64,000 nt of DNA from Falsiroseomonas sp050563535 (GCF_050563535.1 NZ_JBNXUO010000004.1:154007-218006); one strand, 5' to 3'; numbered from the stretch's first letter, positions 1-9,332 are shown. Made by a program: numbers and translations. The notes: generated by a model not told the origin, from the letters alone.

Positions 1-503
1 CCGTTGAACGGGCGCGTGCAGAAGACGACCTGCGCGGGATAGGTGTAGACGCCCAGCAGCTCGATCCCGTACCGCTCGCGCAGGAGTTCCTCGAGATGCG
101 GGCGGAAGGCGCTCAGCGTCTGGCGCAGCGTCGCCATGTCGGGCGACAGCGCCGGCAGGTCCACCGCGTTGAACTCCGGTTCCTCGGTGGAGCTGATGGC
201 GAGCAGCGCCGTGCCGAAGGGCACGACGCCGAGCCGCATGAGCTGCAGCATCTCCTGCCCGCGGATGCCGGCGCGGTCGAAGGGCGCGATCTCGGCCACG
301 ATGCGCCCCTGCGTCAGCTCGGTGATGCGGCGGCGCCAGAAGGGCTCCTCGTAGCGGACATACTGGCTGACATCGGCGAGCCCGCCGACCACCTTGATAC
401 GCAGCGCGCCGTCCTGCGCGGAAGCCGCCCCGCCCGCCGCCCACGCCGCCAGGCAGCACAGCAGGGCCAGGGCACCCCGGATGCAACCGCGAGCGATCGA
501 CAT
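1..503 (-). CDS. TRAP transporter solute-binding protein (DctP family), partial
   Basis: This is the periplasmic binding subunit of a TRAP transporter, which captures a solute (commonly an organic acid) for a DctQM-type membrane pair. Only the first 167 codons are inside the window; the C-terminal half runs off the left edge. Residues 1-29 form a signal peptide with an Ala/Leu-rich core and a likely cut after ASA. The mature part begins with IKVVGG and carries the FNAVDLPALSP segment expected in DctP-like proteins. ATG at 503 is chosen because the signal peptide begins there. No membrane subunit is visible, so the transporter genes may lie beyond the edge. The substrate cannot be told from this fragment. 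Confidence 0.8.
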   Translation of the reverse strand, partial: MSIARGCIRGALALLCCLAAWAAGGAASAQDGALRIKVVGGLADVSQYVRYEEPFWRRRITELTQGRIVAEIAPFDRAGIRGQEMLQLMRLGVVPFGTALLAISSTEEPEFNAVDLPALSPDMATLRQTLSAFRPHLEELLRERYGIELLGVYTYPAQVVFCTRPFN

Positions 504-598
504 GGACAGGTCTCCGGGAGGCGAGGCGCGGGGGGCCGCCGGCGACCCTGGATGGTGCCGGTGGTGGCGTCCACCCGCCCCAGGGTGGTCGCGGGGCG

Positions 599-629
599 TT
601 TATAGCAAGTTTCCCACCCCGCCCGGCAA
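599..629 (-). promoter_or_regulatory. Possible promoter for the TRAP binding protein
   Basis: Read on the minus strand there is a -35-like TTGCCG (629-624) and a -10-like TATAAA (604-599), with a 19-base spacer, which is longer than ideal. TATAAA stands out in this GC-rich sequence. It would leave a leader of about 95 bases before the ATG at 503. Confidence 0.35.
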
Positions 630-700
630 CCATGGCGCGAAGCTGTTCCGCCCGCGTCTCGCTCCTGCCGCGGCGGGGCGCGCGTGGCGCCCGCCGGGCT

Positions 701-1006
701 TCATCCGCCCAGCGCGTCGCGCAGCCAGGCCTCCGCCTCGCCCCCCAGGCCGGACCATGCGGCACGGGGACCGACGGCCGCGACCAGCAATTCGCCCGTC
801 GTCTGGAAGCCGCGCCGCGCCAGGCAGCGCCGGAAATGGTCGAGCAGGTAGTCGGGCGAGAGATCGCCCGAGACCAGCATCGCGTCCTCCGTCACCGCCC
901 AATGCGTGTCCGCCACCTCCCACACCGCGTCACGGACGGCCGCGCGCATCGCATCGGCGCCGTCGCCGGTGCCGTCGGGGCGGTGGATCACGAGGCTGAG
1001 GGCCAT
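701..1006 (-). CDS. Small soluble protein of unknown function
   Basis: I do not recognise the family. The 101-residue product has no signal peptide, membrane segment or cysteine. It opens with MALSLVIHRPDG, followed by acidic and aromatic stretches such as EVADTHWAVTEDAML and DYLLDHFRRCL-like helices, consistent with a compact globular fold. Codon use has strong third-position GC, like its neighbours, which supports real coding. ATG at 1006 is preferred over an in-frame ATG ten codons upstream because the extra residues are basic and low in complexity. It stands alone between the divergently read TRAP gene and the glycosyltransferase, all on the minus strand. Confidence 0.6.
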   Translation of the reverse strand: MALSLVIHRPDGTGDGADAMRAAVRDAVWEVADTHWAVTEDAMLVSGDLSPDYLLDHFRRCLARRGFQTTGELLVAAVGPRAAWSGLGGEAEAWLRDALGG

Positions 1007-1099
1007 GGGCTGCTCCGGAATGATGCGACGCCGCATCCTAGCGCCTGATCCGCAGGGGCGGTATCGACGGGGCAGGCCGCCCTCCGCGGCCGGCCAGGG

Positions 1100-2695
1100 C
1101 TATCCGCGCGCGTCCTGCCAGGCCGCTGTGTCGTGCATGACGCCGAGCGCGACCAGCTGGTCCGGCCCCGAATAGACGAGGCTCGACGCCCCCGCGAGCG
1201 AGAAGCGCGGATCGGCTTCGAGCCGCGCGAGGTAACGGCGATACTCGCGCGACCCGTCCCAGTGCGCCCCGCGCGCCACCGCGTCCTCCGCCCTCGCGTG
1301 GAAGTCCTGGAGGAACTTGAAGTGCAGCAGCACGCCGGTCGGCTGCTGCGTCGCCATCGCCATGGGGGCGAGGCGATGGGTGGAGCCGATCAGCGCCGCG
1401 CCCTCGCGCCAGCGCAGCAGCGGCACCTTGGTGACGGTGGGGGACGGCGGGGGCGCAAGGGCCCGGAAGCGCGGCGACCGCCGCAGCGGCGGGATGCGCC
1501 ATCCCAGGTTGAACAGCTTCTGGTGCAGCCAGCGGGCCGGGCGGCGCGGATCGGCCTCGGGGAAGAACAGCGTCTCCCTAATGCCGCCGTAGTCGAGCGA
1601 GTAGGGAAAGTCCTCCACCGCTTCCCGCCGCAGGCGCGGCACGTCGAACATGGGCGCGGCGCGGGTCAGCGGCTCGCCCGGCGCATAGGTGCAGGCGGAC
1701 AGCGGCCCGTCGGGGTAGCAGTCCAGCATGACCGTCCGCAGCGCCTCGGAGCCGAGCGCGTCGAGATGCGCGGTCAGCCGCGGCAGCCCGGCGCGGTCGC
1801 TGCCCGGATAGACCAGCTGTTCATCCGCATCCACCACCAGCACCCAGTGCCCGCGCGCCCAGGCATCGAGGACGGCGTTGGTCCAGGTGACGCCGAAATT
1901 GGAGGCGGCGTAGTCGCCCTCGGCGAGGATCAGGTGCGCGCCCGCGGCGCGCGCGATATCCCGCGTGCGGTCGGTGGAGCCGTTGTCGACCACCAGCACC
2001 CGGTCCACGCCGAGCCCGCGCAGGGACGCCAGCGCGTCCGGCAGGCGAAGCGCCTCGTTGCGGGTCACGAGGAAGGCCAGGATCTCGCCCGGCCGGGGTG
2101 CCGGCGCGGGGCCGCAGGTCTCGAGCCCGGCCGGAAGCCGTGGCGGGGCGGGGCGGCGCGCGCGGCCCTCGGCCATCGCCGCGGCCCGCGCCACCGCGAG
2201 CGGCTGCGCCTCCGCGTCGAACGGCCCGCCGAATGGGCGGCCACTGGCGAAGGCCGCCGGCAGGTCGGGCAGGCCGAGCGGCTGGGGCGCCACATGGCAG
2301 GGGGGCGGCGCGGGGTTGCGCGCCAGCGTCGCGGCCAGCAGGTGCAGGTCCGCCTCGCCCGAGGCCGGAAGCCGGTCCAGCACGCGGCGGGCGGTTGCGG
2401 GGGTGATGCACCACCCGGCCTCCGGGTCCGGGCCGACATGGTCCTGCCCATCCGTCAGGCAGTCGGCGATCGCCCCCGGCCGCTTCAGCGGCAGGTGCCG
2501 CGGCGGCAGGTGCAGCACCGCCGCCGGGTCGTCGCCCGCCAGCGCGGCCCGCAGCGCATCCGGCCCCTCGCCGCGCTGCCATCGCGCACCCCAGGCCGCC
2601 AGCCGCGCGCCGGCCTCGTCGTCCCGCGTCAGGACGACGAGGCCGGCCAGCGGCGCCGGCGCCGGATGGTCGGCGGAGCGGAGTGTCGAGGTCAC
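1100..2695 (-). CDS. Glycosyltransferase family 2 protein
   Basis: The product (531 residues) should transfer a sugar from a nucleotide donor in polysaccharide or glycolipid synthesis. Residues 1-200 are an unrecognised N-terminal region. A GT2 (Glyco_tranf_2_4-like) domain starts near 204 with ILAFLVTRNEA, followed by RVLVVDNGSTDRT (232-244) and the metal-binding VDADEQ (288-293). The remainder (300-531) has many aromatic residues, as in acceptor domains. No ATG is suitably placed, and GTG at 2695 is my choice of start because upstream codons are Pro/Arg/Ala-rich and look non-coding; this is uncertain. It heads a run of surface-polysaccharide genes and is divergent from the SDR gene. Donor and acceptor are unknown. 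Confidence 0.75.
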   Translation of the reverse strand: MTSTLRSADHPAPAPLAGLVVLTRDDEAGARLAAWGARWQRGEGPDALRAALAGDDPAAVLHLPPRHLPLKRPGAIADCLTDGQDHVGPDPEAGWCITPATARRVLDRLPASGEADLHLLAATLARNPAPPPCHVAPQPLGLPDLPAAFASGRPFGGPFDAEAQPLAVARAAAMAEGRARRPAPPRLPAGLETCGPAPAPRPGEILAFLVTRNEALRLPDALASLRGLGVDRVLVVDNGSTDRTRDIARAAGAHLILAEGDYAASNFGVTWTNAVLDAWARGHWVLVVDADEQLVYPGSDRAGLPRLTAHLDALGSEALRTVMLDCYPDGPLSACTYAPGEPLTRAAPMFDVPRLRREAVEDFPYSLDYGGIRETLFFPEADPRRPARWLHQKLFNLGWRIPPLRRSPRFRALAPPPSPTVTKVPLLRWREGAALIGSTHRLAPMAMATQQPTGVLLHFKFLQDFHARAEDAVARGAHWDGSREYRRYLARLEADPRFSLAGASSLVYSGPDQLVALGVMHDTAAWQDARG

Positions 2696-2817
2696 TGGTC
2701 CTGGGCCCGTGCGGTATGTGCGCAGGCGCAACGCCGTGCCCGGCACCGGGTTGCCTGTTTCGCGGCGGAACCGATGCCGGGTCGCGACGTTCGCGCTGCC
2801 ATCGGCGGAGGCACGGG

Positions 2818-3528
2818 ATGGCGGGGCAGGGGGTGCGCGGCGCGGTGGCGCTGGTGGCGGGCGCGGGCGGCGGGATCGGCGCCGCCATCGCCGAGGCGCT
2901 GGCGGCGGCCGGGGCGGCGCGGCTGTTGCTGCTGGCGCGCGACGCGGCGAAAATCCGGCCGCTGCTGGACCGCCTGGCGGCCGGCGGCACGGCGGCCGAG
3001 GTACTGCTGCACGACCTGGCGCAGCCGGGCGCGCCCGCCCTGCCGGACCGGCTGGACCTGCTGGTGCATGCCGCCGGGGCACATGGGCTGGCCCCGGTGG
3101 GGGAGACGGATGCCGCGCTGCTGGATGCCCAGATCGCGGTGAACCTGCGCGCGCCGCTGCTGCTGACCCGCGCCGCCCTGCCGGCGCTGGAGGCATCGCG
3201 GGGCATGGTGGTGTTCGTCAATTCAAGCCAGGGGCTCGCCGCCGGCCGCAATGCCGCGGCTTATGCGGCCAGCAAGCACGGGCTGCGGGCGCTGGCCGAT
3301 TCGCTGCGCGCCGAGGTCAACCCGCGGGGCATCCGCGTGCTCAGCATCTATCCCGGCCGCACCGACACGCCGATGCAGCGCGCCCTGCTGGCGCGGGAGG
3401 GGCGCGAGCCCGATCCCGCGCGGCTGCTGGCCCCCGCGGATGTCGCCGCCATGGTCCTTGCCGCCGCGTCGCTGCCGCCGAACGCCGAGGTGACGGACAT
3501 CACGATCCGCCCGGCGATGCCGTACTGA
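2818..3528 (+). CDS. SDR-family NAD(P)-dependent oxidoreductase
   Basis: This 236-residue short-chain dehydrogenase/reductase has the full set of classical SDR motifs. The cofactor loop is GAGGGIG (15-21), NLRAP at 109-113 matches the NAG-region helix, the active-site serine is in NSSQG (135-139), and the catalytic pair is Y149 and K153 in YAASK. YPGRTDTP follows as the usual PG motif. ATG at 2818 has a GGAGG ribosome binding site seven bases upstream. The gene runs against the DUF4910 gene and their 3' ends overlap by 29 bases. Substrate is not evident; a role in sugar or lipid modification is suggested only by location. Confidence 0.88.
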   Translation: MAGQGVRGAVALVAGAGGGIGAAIAEALAAAGAARLLLLARDAAKIRPLLDRLAAGGTAAEVLLHDLAQPGAPALPDRLDLLVHAAGAHGLAPVGETDAALLDAQIAVNLRAPLLLTRAALPALEASRGMVVFVNSSQGLAAGRNAAAYAASKHGLRALADSLRAEVNPRGIRVLSIYPGRTDTPMQRALLAREGREPDPARLLAPADVAAMVLAAASLPPNAEVTDITIRPAMPY

Positions 3529-4831
3529 CGGGATCGACCGGCACCAGCAGCCCCGCCGCCGCCGCGGCACGGGCCGCCGCCCGGATCTGCGCGAAGGGCA
3601 GGCCGGCGCGCTCGGCGATGTCGAGCAGGCTCGGCCCGCCATCCGCCTGGTTCAGCACCCAGAGCAGCGCCATCTGGTCGAATCCCGCCTCCCCTCCACC
3701 GATCGCGCGGTAGAGCCCGCGGCGGCCGAGCTGCGGTTCCCCATAGGGCGCGGTGCTGCGCAGCCTCTCATCCTCCTCCAGCACCTGTTCCACGGCGCGC
3801 AGCACGCCGAAGCTCCGCTCCAGGTGCTCGGGGCGCACGAAGTCCAGGTTGTCGGCGGAGGTGTGGTACTCCGGGAAGGTCCCGTGGATGCCGCGCTGGA
3901 GGCAGCCCACCGGCAGGTCGAAGCCGGGCGACCCGTATTGCCGCTCGTCATAGCCGTAGGGGGAGAAGGGCAGCGTCGCATTGGCCGGCGAATCGTGGCG
4001 CAGCACATGGCCGAGCACGCGGTCGATGGCGTGGTCCTCGCGCCGGGTCCGCTTCCAGCGGAACGGGCTGCCGTCGCCGAGGCAGGTCAGCACGAGCCCG
4101 TGGCGCACCCGCGCCCGCGCATCGGGGTTCGCGGCGAGCCAGCAGATCGCGCCGATAGTGCCGGGTGCGAACAGGAACCGCCAGGTGAAGCGCCGCCGCG
4201 GCCGGGCGGCGACCGCCTTCGCCCATTCGACCGCGAGCGCTATGCCGGAGAGGTTGTCGTCCGCCAGGCTCGGGTGGCAGCAATGCGAGGAAACCAGGAC
4301 CTCCCCCGGGCCGTCGCCCGGGATGACGCATTCGCCGTAGCTCAGCGCCCCGGGCGCGAGGTCGGCGTCGATGCGGACGCGATAGGCCGGCTCCGTCAGC
4401 GTCTCGCGCAGGCGGTGCGGCAGGCACAGTCCCCAGCTCCGCGCGAAATAGGCGGTGCGGTAGGGGATGAGGTCGGGCTGCGCCGGGAGGGAGTGCAGGT
4501 GGCGCTGCAGCTCCTCGATCGGCACCACGCAGTCGATGGCGGTGCTGTACTGCATCAGGTGCAGGTTGTTGTCGGCGAAGTCGAGCAGGCGGCGCCCGTC
4601 CAGCGTCTCCAGCACGGCGCCGCGTGGGGTCCATTCCAGCGGCGCCTCCCAGTCCAGCACCTTCGCCCCGCTCGGCACCTCACGCCGCAGGAGAGGGATC
4701 TCGGCTCCCACATGGTCCAGCGTGGCGCGCAGGCCGGGGCCGGTGATGCTGCGGCAGAGGGGGAACAGCGCCTCGACATGCGCGAACAGGCGTCCGGCGA
4801 GGGTGGATCGGCTGGGGGCGTTCATCGGCAT
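3500..4831 (-). CDS. DUF4910/DUF2172 aminopeptidase-like protein
   Basis: The 443-residue product resembles the M28-like zinc aminopeptidase fold proteins annotated as DUF4910 with a DUF2172 N-terminal part, which often sit in polysaccharide biosynthesis clusters. The metal-site candidates are H183 and H186 in SSHCCHPSLADDN with D191/D192, and the later EYHTSADN (321-328) supplies a further Glu and His. The opening LFPLCRSITGPG matches the family start. No signal peptide is seen, so it acts in the cytoplasm. An alternative start is the ATG two codons later at 4825. Its enzymatic activity is unproven; modification of a sugar N-acyl or amide group is a guess from context. Confidence 0.75.
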   Translation of the reverse strand: MPMNAPSRSTLAGRLFAHVEALFPLCRSITGPGLRATLDHVGAEIPLLRREVPSGAKVLDWEAPLEWTPRGAVLETLDGRRLLDFADNNLHLMQYSTAIDCVVPIEELQRHLHSLPAQPDLIPYRTAYFARSWGLCLPHRLRETLTEPAYRVRIDADLAPGALSYGECVIPGDGPGEVLVSSHCCHPSLADDNLSGIALAVEWAKAVAARPRRRFTWRFLFAPGTIGAICWLAANPDARARVRHGLVLTCLGDGSPFRWKRTRREDHAIDRVLGHVLRHDSPANATLPFSPYGYDERQYGSPGFDLPVGCLQRGIHGTFPEYHTSADNLDFVRPEHLERSFGVLRAVEQVLEEDERLRSTAPYGEPQLGRRGLYRAIGGGEAGFDQMALLWVLNQADGGPSLLDIAERAGLPFAQIRAAARAAAAAGLLVPVDPVSTASPGGS

Positions 4832-4900
4832 GGCCTTCGGGCGTGTGTGCCTCGGAGCGTGCGGGACGCGCCGCGGTTCCCGGCGAGGAACGTTCTCGCC

Positions 4901-5926
4901 TCAGGACGGGCCGGCATCGCGGGCGGCCGCCGAAGGCTCGGCCGGGGCCGGGGCGAGGGTCAGCGGGCCCGGCCCCCCCTGCGCGCGCTCCGCGCGCCGG
5001 CGTGCCTGCGCGGCTTCCCAGGCGCCGGGGCGCAGCGCCGCCGGCAGCGGCAGGCCAGCGGCGGTGATGCCGGCCCGCACGATCATCCCGGCGCGGCGCC
5101 AGATGTCGCGCAGGCCTTCCTTCACCTCGTCGCGCCAGAAGAAGGGCTTCACCGGATGCCAAAGCATGTCCGGCCGCCGCCCCATCCTGTACATCGCCGG
5201 CTTGAAGACGAGCGTGCCGGGGGCGAGGAAGACGGCCTGCGGGGTGCTGCTGTAGAAGCGCCCGCGGTAGCGTTCCGGCGTGTACGGGCCATCGCCGCCA
5301 AGATCGGCGAAGCTGAGCCCGCCCTCCCGCGCGAGGGTGGGCCAGGTGCCCTCGCAGTGGCCGCACCAACCCTCGCGGTAGGCCGTGTCCATGCGCCGCA
5401 TCATCGCGGCGGAGGCGCGGAACACCGGCATGAAGGCGCGGAGCTGCTGCCCCGCCGGCAGGTCCCTTGGCCCGGCGATGCTGGGCCAGTTGTACCAGTC
5501 CGGATCCGCTTCCCGGTCGATCAGCCCGGGGGCGAGGAGGTCGGTGTCGTCCTCCTCGTAGGCGGAGAGGAAGCGGGCCCAGTCGCCGCTGAAGCGGACG
5601 TCGTACTCGATGATCCAGTAACGATCATGGTCCGGCTGTGCGCGGAAGTAATGGAGCAGGATCAGGTCGGTGTGGCCGCCGCGCCAGAGGTCCCAGGGTT
5701 CGCCATGGGCCTTCGCGCCATAGGCGGGGACCCGCATCTCCGGCGTGCGGACGACATGGTGGGGAACCTTCGCCAGGCGTTCGGGCAGGGGCGCGCCTGG
5801 CGGCAGGTGGATCAGCACCGTCGGCCGGAAATGCGGCGGGCAGGCCGAGGCGAGCCTACGGAACGCGCGTTCGCACCAAGCGTCGAAGAAGTGGGTCTGG
5901 AACAGCAGCGCGGTCGTTCCCGGCAT
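4901..5926 (-). CDS. Glycosyltransferase-like protein (DUF3405-like), paralog A
   Basis: I do not place this 341-residue protein in a family with certainty. It starts with LLFQTHFFDAWCERAFRRLA and has RYWIIEYDVRFSGDWARF (102-119), whose EYD at 107-109 sits where nucleotide-sugar enzymes keep an acidic metal motif, so a glycosyltransferase-like role is inferred. A second conserved block near residue 250-270 contains HPVKPFFWRDE. The gene at 9316-10248 is a clear paralog with the same blocks in the same order. The C-terminal 50 residues are Ala/Arg/Pro-rich and probably unstructured. It sits 69 bases downstream of no partner and reads away from the CDP-sugar cassette. Confidence 0.6.
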   Translation of the reverse strand: MPGTTALLFQTHFFDAWCERAFRRLASACPPHFRPTVLIHLPPGAPLPERLAKVPHHVVRTPEMRVPAYGAKAHGEPWDLWRGGHTDLILLHYFRAQPDHDRYWIIEYDVRFSGDWARFLSAYEEDDTDLLAPGLIDREADPDWYNWPSIAGPRDLPAGQQLRAFMPVFRASAAMMRRMDTAYREGWCGHCEGTWPTLAREGGLSFADLGGDGPYTPERYRGRFYSSTPQAVFLAPGTLVFKPAMYRMGRRPDMLWHPVKPFFWRDEVKEGLRDIWRRAGMIVRAGITAAGLPLPAALRPGAWEAAQARRRAERAQGGPGPLTLAPAPAEPSAAARDAGPS

Positions 5927-6118
5927 GGCATGGCCTTGCAGTTGGTCGCCTCAGATGGCCACGAGGACGCGCTGCGCGCGCGTCAAGTTCCCGCGACGCG
6001 CTAGGGGTTGAGCTTGGTGTAGCAAGGCCGTGAGTGCGGGAACCGCAACCTTCCGCCAACGCTTCCGCCGCAGTCGTTCCGCCGGTGGAGCGCGGGACGA
6101 GCGGGGGTGCAGCAGCAG

Positions 6119-6901
6119 ATGAGTGTACGCAAGGCGGTGATCCTCGCGGGCGGGTATGGCACACGCCTGATGGAGGAAACGGAGACCCGTCCGAAACCCA
6201 TGGTGGAAATCGGCGGCAAGCCTATCCTCTGGCACATCATGAAGATCTATTCGATGCACGGCATCGATGAGTTCGTGATCGCCCTTGGTTACAAGGGATA
6301 CATGATCAAGGAATTCTTCGCGAATTACCGCCTGCACATGTCGGACGTCACCTTCGACTACGGGCGCAACGACGTCTCCACCCATGTCGGCCGGGCGGAA
6401 GCCTGGAAGGTCACGCTGGTGGATACCGGGCCCGAGACGATGACCGGCGGCCGCCTGAAGCGGCTGGCCGACTATGTCGGCGACGGCCCCTTCTGCATGA
6501 CCTACGGCGACGGCGTCGCGCAGCTCGACATCGGCAAGGTGATCGCCTTCCACAACGCCCATGGCCGCGCCGCGACCGTGACAGCGGTGCGCCCGCCGAG
6601 CCGCTTCGGCGCGCTGGAGATCGAGCAGGGCGGGCGCGTGCGCAGCTTCCGGGAGAAGCCGCCGGGCGACGGCATCCGCATCAACGGCGGCTTCTTCGTG
6701 CTGTCGCCGCAGGTGCTGGACTACATCGAGGGCGACCATGTCGTCTTCGAGAAGGAGCCGATGGAGCGGCTGGCCGAGGACGGCCAGATGATGGCCTTCG
6801 AGCATGACGGCTTCTGGCATTCGATGGACACGCTGCGGGACAAGCGCGCGCTCGAGGATCTGTGGGCGCGCGGCAACGCGCCCTGGATGCAGGCGGCGTG
6901 A
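6119..6901 (+). CDS. rfbF: Glucose-1-phosphate cytidylyltransferase
   Basis: RfbF joins glucose-1-phosphate to CTP to give CDP-glucose, the entry point to CDP-3,6-dideoxysugars. The product is 260 residues, close to the usual 257. The nucleotidyltransferase signature AGGYGTRL followed by RPKPMVEIGGKPILWHIMK is at the N-terminus, with YGDGVAQ as the metal-binding aspartate region and FWHSMDT near the C-terminus. ATG at 6119 is chosen over GTG at 6107 (same frame) because it puts the protein start where relatives begin; spacing from purine-rich sequence does not decide. It is followed 11 bases later by the methyltransferase gene. No CDP-glucose 4,6-dehydratase (rfbG) is present nearby. Confidence 0.92.
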   Translation: MSVRKAVILAGGYGTRLMEETETRPKPMVEIGGKPILWHIMKIYSMHGIDEFVIALGYKGYMIKEFFANYRLHMSDVTFDYGRNDVSTHVGRAEAWKVTLVDTGPETMTGGRLKRLADYVGDGPFCMTYGDGVAQLDIGKVIAFHNAHGRAATVTAVRPPSRFGALEIEQGGRVRSFREKPPGDGIRINGGFFVLSPQVLDYIEGDHVVFEKEPMERLAEDGQMMAFEHDGFWHSMDTLRDKRALEDLWARGNAPWMQAA

Positions 6902-6912
6902 GGGAGGAGGCG

Positions 6913-8190
6913 ATGAACCACACCGCGACCACGCAGCCCGCGGCCCGGCATTCGACCCAGCGCGCGCCCTGCTGCCGCTGCTGCGGCGCCGCGCTGTCCG
7001 AGACCTTCGCCGATCTCGGCCTGACGCCGCTGGCCAATTCCTACGTCGCGCCCGAGCGCGCCTCGGCCATGGAGCCCTTCTACCCGCTGCACGCGCTGGT
7101 CTGTTCCGACTGCCGCCTGGTGCAGCTGGCGGAGTTCGAGACGCCGCAGGCGATCTTCGGGGACTACCTCTACTTCTCCTCCTATTCCGCATCCTGGCTT
7201 CGACATGCCGAGGACTATGCGCGGATGATGACCGCGCGCTTCGGCCTCGGCCCCTCGACGCAGGTGGTGGAGGTGGCGAGCAACGACGGCTACCTGCTGC
7301 AGTATTTCGCGCGCGAGGGCATCCCGGTCATGGGGATCGACCCGGCGGCGAATGTCGCGGAGGTGGCGGTGGGCCGCGGCATCCCGACCGATGTCGCCTT
7401 CTTCGGCGCCGCCACGGCGCGCCGGCTGCGGGCGGCGGGCCACGCGCCCGCGCTGATGTGCGCGAACAACGTCATGGCGCATGTCCCGGACCTGCACGAC
7501 TTCGTCGAGGGGTTCCGCATCCTGCTGGCCCCCGGCGGCGTGCTGACGGTGGAATTCCCCCACCTGCTGCGGCTGATGGCGGAGAACCAGTTCGACACGA
7601 TCTACCACGAGCACTTCTCCTACTTCTCGCTGATGACGGCCGAGATGGTGATGGCGCAGCACGGCCTGGTGGTATTCGACGTGCAGGAACTGCCCACCCA
7701 TGGCGGGTCGCTGCGGATCTTCGTCCGCCATGCGGAGGACGCGACGAAGCCCGTGACGGAAGCGGTGGAGGCGCTGCGCGCGCGTGAGAAGGCGGCGGGG
7801 CTCGACGGGCCGGACGCCTACCGCGCCTTCGCCGCCCAGGTGGTCGAGACGAAGTGCGCGTTGCTCGACTTCCTCGTGGGCGCGCATCGCGCGGGGCAGC
7901 GGGTGGTGGCCTACGGCGCGCCGGCCAAGGGCAACACGCTGCTGAACTACTGCGGCATCGGGCCGGAATTCCTGCCCTTCACGGTGGATGCCAGCCCGCA
8001 CAAGCAGGGCCTGCTGCTGCCCGGCACCCGCATCCCGATCCGCGCGCCGGAGGCGATCCTGCAGGAGAAGCCGGACTTCGTGCTGATCCTGCCCTGGAAC
8101 CTGCGGCAGGAGATCTCGCAGCAGATGCAGGCGATCCGCGAATGGGGCGGACGCTTCGTGGTGCCCATCCCCTCGGTGCAGGTGTTCTGA
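6913..8190 (+). CDS. SAM-dependent sugar C-methyltransferase, zinc-finger type
   Basis: The 425-residue product has the three-part layout of NDP-sugar methyltransferases (Methyltransf_13, central class I SAM domain, Methyltransf_14). The N-terminal zinc site uses CCRCCG and a later CSDC. The SAM loop is VEVASNDGYLL, and YHEHFSYFS in the middle is characteristic of TylC3/NovU-like sugar C-methyltransferases. The C-terminal lobe has AYGAPAKGNTLLN. AGGGAGGAGG lies directly in front of ATG at 6913, which fixes the start. Position between rfbF and the epimerase implies action on a CDP-linked sugar made in this cassette. The methylated carbon cannot be predicted from sequence alone. Confidence 0.85.
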   Translation: MNHTATTQPAARHSTQRAPCCRCCGAALSETFADLGLTPLANSYVAPERASAMEPFYPLHALVCSDCRLVQLAEFETPQAIFGDYLYFSSYSASWLRHAEDYARMMTARFGLGPSTQVVEVASNDGYLLQYFAREGIPVMGIDPAANVAEVAVGRGIPTDVAFFGAATARRLRAAGHAPALMCANNVMAHVPDLHDFVEGFRILLAPGGVLTVEFPHLLRLMAENQFDTIYHEHFSYFSLMTAEMVMAQHGLVVFDVQELPTHGGSLRIFVRHAEDATKPVTEAVEALRAREKAAGLDGPDAYRAFAAQVVETKCALLDFLVGAHRAGQRVVAYGAPAKGNTLLNYCGIGPEFLPFTVDASPHKQGLLLPGTRIPIRAPEAILQEKPDFVLILPWNLRQEISQQMQAIREWGGRFVVPIPSVQVF

Positions 8191-8204
8191 AGGAAAACGA
8201 CCCC

Positions 8205-9281
8205 ATGCGCATCCTCATCACCGGCAACATGGGCTATGTCGGCCCGGTGGTCGCGGCGCATCTGCGCGCGGCCATGCCGCAGGCCGAGCTGATCGGCTAC
8301 GACACCGGCTTCTTCGCCGACTGCCTGACGACGCCGGACGGCCTGCCCGAACACCTGCTCGACGCCCAGCATTTCGGCGACATCCGCGACATCCCGGCGG
8401 CGCTGCTGGACGGGGTGGACGCGGTGGTCCACCTGGCTGCCATCTCGAACGACCCGATGGGCGTGCGCTACGAGGCGCCGACCATGGAGATCAACGCCCG
8501 CGCGAGCATCCGGCTTGCCGCGCTGGCCCACCAGGCGGGGGTGAGGAGCTTCGTCTTCGCCTCCTCCTGCTCGATGTACGGCTTCGCCGAGGGCGGGCCG
8601 CGCAGGGAAGGCGACGCGCTGAACCCGCTGACCGCCTATGCCCGCAGCAAGGTGGCGGTGGAGGAATCGCTGCACGCCATGCAGCCGCAGGCGATGACCG
8701 TGACCTGCCTGCGCTTCGCCACCGCCTGCGGCATGTCGCCGCGCCTCAGGCTCGACCTCGTCATGAACGATTTCGTGGCGGGCGCGGTGGCGGCGAACGA
8801 CATCACCGTGCTGTCCGACGGCACGCCCTGGCGCCCGCTGATCGAGGTGCGCGACATGGCGCGCGCCATCGAATGGGCGATCGGGCGCGACGCCGGGGCG
8901 GGCGGGCGGGTCCTGTCGGTGAATGTCGGCAGCGACCGCCTGACGCTGCAGGTCCGGGACATCGCCCAGGCGGTCGCGAAGGAGGTTCCCGGCACGCGCG
9001 TCTCCATCAACACCGAGGCGCCGCCCGACAAGCGCAGCTACCGCGTGGACTTCGCGCTGTTCCGCCAGCTCGCGCCGCACCACCAGCCCCGCATCGGGCT
9101 GGAGGAGGCGGTGCGCGGCCTGCGGGACGGGCTGACCGCCATCGCCTTCGCCGACGGCCGCTTCCGCGAGGGGCGCTGCATCCGGCTGAAGGTGCTGGAC
9201 GCGCTGGCCGCCCGCGGGCGCATCGACGCGGCGCTGCGCCGCGTGGCAGCGGCCGAACGCAAGGCCGCCGTCGCCGCCTGA
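8205..9281 (+). CDS. NAD-dependent epimerase/dehydratase (NDP-sugar, extended SDR)
   Basis: This 358-residue extended SDR probably acts on the nucleotide sugar produced by the two genes before it. It opens with ILITGNMGYVG, giving the GxxGxxG cofactor loop, and has HLAAISNDP, the SSCSMYG strand and the catalytic YARSK (Y-x3-K). RFATACG and RPLIEVRDMA follow as in epimerase/dehydratase relatives. The start ATG at 8205 is 14 bases after the methyltransferase stop, with AAGGAAAA upstream, so the three genes form one transcript. Whether it is an epimerase, dehydratase or reductase is open. A strong hairpin at 9301-9332 closes the transcript. Confidence 0.85.
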   Translation: MRILITGNMGYVGPVVAAHLRAAMPQAELIGYDTGFFADCLTTPDGLPEHLLDAQHFGDIRDIPAALLDGVDAVVHLAAISNDPMGVRYEAPTMEINARASIRLAALAHQAGVRSFVFASSCSMYGFAEGGPRREGDALNPLTAYARSKVAVEESLHAMQPQAMTVTCLRFATACGMSPRLRLDLVMNDFVAGAVAANDITVLSDGTPWRPLIEVRDMARAIEWAIGRDAGAGGRVLSVNVGSDRLTLQVRDIAQAVAKEVPGTRVSINTEAPPDKRSYRVDFALFRQLAPHHQPRIGLEEAVRGLRDGLTAIAFADGRFREGRCIRLKVLDALAARGRIDAALRRVAAAERKAAVAA

Positions 9282-9300
9282 TCCCGCCGGACCTTCCAAT

Positions 9301-9332
9301 GCGCGGCGCCCGGCTTCAGCCGGGCGCCGCGC
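9301..9332. terminator. Bidirectional hairpin terminator
   Basis: A perfect 15-base-pair inverted repeat is centred between 9316 and 9317 and is almost loopless (four bases in practice). It contains the stop codon of the minus-strand gene at 9316 and follows the plus-strand stop at 9281 by 19 bases. No T run follows on either side, so intrinsic termination is inferred from the stem. Confidence 0.6.
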